From Rhynchosporium graminicola (Eukaryota > Ascomycota > Leotiomycetes > Helotiales > Ploettnerulaceae), in NCBI GenBank assembly GCA_900074885.1, contig FJUW01000039.1, positions 124,001 to 188,000 of the forward strand: a stretch of 64,000 nucleotides of DNA. Reading direction: 5' to 3'. Both the position numbers and the translations under genes were made by a program. Positions 60,813-64,000 of the stretch are shown piece by piece (the stretch's first letter is position 1; each line of letters opens with the position of its first letter). The notes under the pieces were generated by a model, which saw only the letters and a program-made list of their open reading frames with translations, was not told where the DNA came from and did not search any database.

Positions 60813-63800
60813 TTTGTTTTGTTGATCAGTCGCGCTTTAACAGAAGTTAATTGTACCGCCTATTCCGCATGATGGAAGTCAATATTAGGGCAGTGCTGTA
60901 GTTATGTATGGGTTTTGTTTGAAAGTGCCTTTCGCATGGTAGGGCAGATGTTGTTAGACGCGGGGCAAATGACTCGTTGACATAGCAGCACACCAGAGGC
61001 GATGCAGGGTGCCCCCGCGCTGTCACGTGCTGTGCCTCTGCTCTGACTGAATTCAATCTAGCAGCTCCAATCCGCGCCCCTCCATGTTATACAAGACTTC
61101 CAGTATCATTGCCTACATTCCAGGTGGAGAATGCTTCCTCCATCAAAACAGATCGAACGACCCGGCAGAGGCATAAAAACCTTGCCACATGCAATCTTTC
61201 CATGTTGGTATTTCACATAATTTCACGTCTCTTTCCACATACAGCATGCAGGCAAGTCTAGCCCTCAGCCCCCGAATATCCAAAAACCACCATCGACATC
61301 ACCATCCGATGTATGTACCCTTCATCCAGCTTACGATGGTAAATTGCTCATTCTCGGGACCGCCTCATGGTTCTGTTTTCCTTCAGGTTTGAAGTTACGA
61401 AGTACAGGAGTACAAGGGCTGGCCTCCAAATTTCCATGGTGGGCGAACGAATGCAAGCACCCGCATACCTCGCATTTCTGCACCATCGTTGTCAGATCTT
61501 GATCGAGTAGAAGTCGCGGCGCAAATATGTCGTGCGTTAGAGCTGCCGCTTATTCAAGCAGCCTGGACTGCCTCTTCTGCACGTACCGCGCATCATGTCA
61601 TGTCATCTCATATCAATTTCCACCCACACGGGCTGGAAGTGTTTCTCCAATTCGCGGCTATTAAGTGTGTGAGTCTGCGCTTGGCAATCCTTGATGGATC
61701 CTAGCCTTTTCAAATTCGATTTAGGGACGTTGTGCATGAGTCTCTTTCTTACGACACATCGCCTCTCATGCAAGTGTAACATGAAATCGAGTGGCCCTGC
61801 ATCATTTGGGACACGAGTGTTGCACGGCTCCGTTCATGGCTCTTGAGTATGTTGGACAACAACCTGTGATGGTCACGAGAACATCGACAGGCTTTAATGC
61901 CTCCGAAGAGACGGGTAAAGCCGTTCAACCCATGCGTCCCTGCTCGTCTACGCCGTGGACCGACCTTACAGGACCAGGTGGTGTCAGTATTCATGGTAGG
62001 GATTTTGAGACTACGGAAGCTATCGATGCTAGAAGCTTAAGACGGGTTCGAAATCGAGCATTTGCCATGATTGCGAATTGCTCCAAGCGGATGCATCCTG
62101 TGTAGCAACGGCTAGACGGACTGATTGTCCTTTCTGCGAATCTGTGTTTTACACGTGCCATCTATGATAAAGTTTGTCATTCCGCCCCATCTGAAAATGG
62201 TGTCAGCACCTCTGCCATCGCTTATTGTACGGATCCGAATGATTGCACCGTTCGAGAGCGGCTTGACTGAAGCTACGAACGTGATTCACATGAGATCCAC
62301 AGCTCAATGCTAAGGACTTAAGTGGCCGACATTTATTTTATTTTCTCGAAATAAGTAGATGTCGTTCCGTGTGTTACTACTGGGATATGATTCGTCCAGT
62401 CCCAACCAAGGCCAGCAGATACTCCGTACCTGCCGTCTGCGGATTCGAATAGAAGAGCGGTCAGTCAGCAAGCCACAGCTCGCTTAGGATTCGTCGCACT
62501 TGAACCATAACTACCTACTCGACTCGATGTTACGCCTGAATATCAGATTAGAGGGTACGATTACTTGATCTATTCTTACAGCGGTTATGATTGCGGAAGT
62601 CCTCGCTCAAGACTCGACCAAGGTAAGTGTGCACGACAATGACAATGTCTGGCCCGCTGGCTATTTTCCCATCCACCTCGAGGTGGGCTCATCGATGTCG
62701 TGCGTTATGTGCTGTGCTGTGCTGTGCTTATGACACTCGGGATCTTGATTGGGTCATCGGGGCCACAAGCCATGGTAGTCTCAGCCAAGAGCTGCCATCC
62801 TTGCTCCATGTAGACGGACCGTTACCGCGCTTGCATGTCGAGGAGGTCGGCTAGAGATGTGTGTGTTTCCTTACGGTCTGGTTGTTTACTGAGCTGCCCA
62901 TCTATCTGATCTGGCCCTATTCGTACATTTTGTTCGGGTAAGCAGACTGACTGTGCATCGATTGGAATCCAATCTCCTTCTCCTTCTGCTCGTCACCACC
63001 CGCCGGATCTCAGGTCTGTACTGCCGCCTCTCGTATCATCTCTCGTATCATGGTTCGCTCGCTCGACACTCCCAACCCCACCACGCCGGCTGCGAAGCGA
63101 AGCGAATTCTGCGAGCTCCTTCATCCTGTCCCCTCACATCTTGACCGTATGGTGGGGTGGTGTTGACGGGACCGCTGCATTGCGTTAAAAAGACCTGGCA
63201 CGGGCAGGCTAAAGCTCAACCCTAGACGCCAAAACGAGGGTCGCGGTTCGACATCGTTACGTGGTCCACAATGATTGGGGTAACCTGACAGCAGCCACCA
63301 GATATTTGTCGATCAACGCACCCATCAAGGGTATGGATGAGATGATAGGGTGGCTGACATAGACGATCAATTTGCTACCTCGTTCCAATTGACATCAAGG
63401 TCTGAGGGCGCTGATGCCAGCTTCTTCAATCGTGGTCCTATCAGGCCGAAAATAAGCCGGAGTGAAAGCTTCCATTCAGACATTCTATCGCCTGATGCAT
63501 CAGTTGAATCCATGAAACAGGCTCAGGCTGTCGACGCCCCATCATCCTCCTGAGTCCGGTCACCAGTGCGATTGGCTATGTTCGAGCTGTGCGTAGCCGC
63601 TCCGCATGATGCATGCAACTTTGCTGGCGCACACAAGGGCGAGATGCTCTGAAGGAGCTGCAGGGACTGCTGCCGGGAGTGATGGGAATGCGAAAAGAAG
63701 AATCGGAGGGCAGGCGTACTGTCAAGAGCGGTGAGGTTGCAAGAATACGTGGGTCACGTATTGCCAATGATTTTTCTTCCAACGAGAGGAGAGGGCAACG

Positions 63801-64000
63801 AGAATCATGGTCAATTTGGCTTGATTGAGAGAAATATAATCAGAAAGTGGCGTGCTTCTAACTTGAGGACGGATCAGAGGCCGAGAAGTTCCGAGTAAAA
63901 TCATTTTACCTTTTAGTCTTCAATTTCTTGTTGGCTGTAGAGTCTGGGACCATAGACTCGGGGAGTCGCATAGACAAAGTGCTTGAGGATCTCCGCCGCT
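60813..64000. other. 3.2 kb without a supported gene; window edge
   Basis: Only short frames are seen. One at 63350-63553 (+) has a natural-looking sequence (IRPKISRSESFHSDIL) but lacks an ATG and partner exons; it could be an exon of a gene I cannot assemble. The 104-codon frame at 61791-62105 shows no motif. Confidence 0.45.

Noticed and set aside
1..64000. CRISPR arrays, prophage or bacterial operon structure
   Set aside because: The repeats seen are short tandem microsatellites without spacers, and genes are spliced eukaryotic genes.

Overview
The window is nuclear DNA of a filamentous ascomycete (Pezizomycotina; Leotiomycetes-like is my guess, not proven). The evidence is many 47-130 bp introns with GTAAGT-type donors and CTAAC/CTGAC branch points, a chitin synthase, an ApsA/Num1-type cortical PH protein, a Ras2-type GTPase and the kinds of intergenic microsatellites common in such genomes. 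I see no bacterial operons, CRISPR array, rRNA, convincing tRNA, intact transposon or viral element.

Layout. 1-3 kb: no gene, then a small GPI-anchored wall protein (3091-3752, +). 3.8-8.4 kb: empty. 8.4-10.3 kb: a kelch-repeat membrane protein on the minus strand with an in-frame stop and an eroded 5' end. 11.65-12.0 kb: a tiny two-repeat protein (-), divergent from an FAD amine-oxidase-like oxidoreductase (12889-14735, +). 18.3-21.3 kb: trifunctional C1-tetrahydrofolate synthase (-), divergent from translation factor eIF3i (22286-23561, +). 24.9-27.8 kb: chitin synthase (-). 28-29 kb: a dense microsatellite cluster. 33.06-33.85 kb: Ras2 (+). 38.9-40.6 kb: a multi-pass membrane protein pseudogene (-) with three frameshifts. 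41.4-42.4 kb: a type II haloacid dehalogenase-like protein (+). 47.1-51.3 kb: ApsA/Num1-like PH protein (+). 53.4-54.6 kb: quinone oxidoreductase (+). 55.3-55.9 kb: a decayed ankyrin-repeat relic. 56.8-59.1 kb: coiled-coil protein rich in CDK sites (-). 59.8-60.8 kb: single-BRCT protein (-). The rest to 64 kb has no gene I can support.

Most intact genes are conserved housekeeping or morphogenesis functions: one-carbon metabolism, translation initiation, wall synthesis, polarity signalling, nuclear positioning and probably spindle or DNA-damage roles. They do not form a pathway cluster. Three broken genes (kelch protein, tetraspan-like membrane protein, ankyrin protein) sit in the gene-poor stretches. 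I found no convincing new multi-gene system. The best leads are an in-frame mitochondrial-type presequence on C1-THF synthase, a hidden in-frame intron inside the ApsA PH domain, two opposing homopolymer indels in the membrane pseudogene, the duplicated small protein, and the CDK-site-rich coiled-coil protein.

Exon boundaries were read by eye from splice signals, reading frame and family conservation. No search was run.
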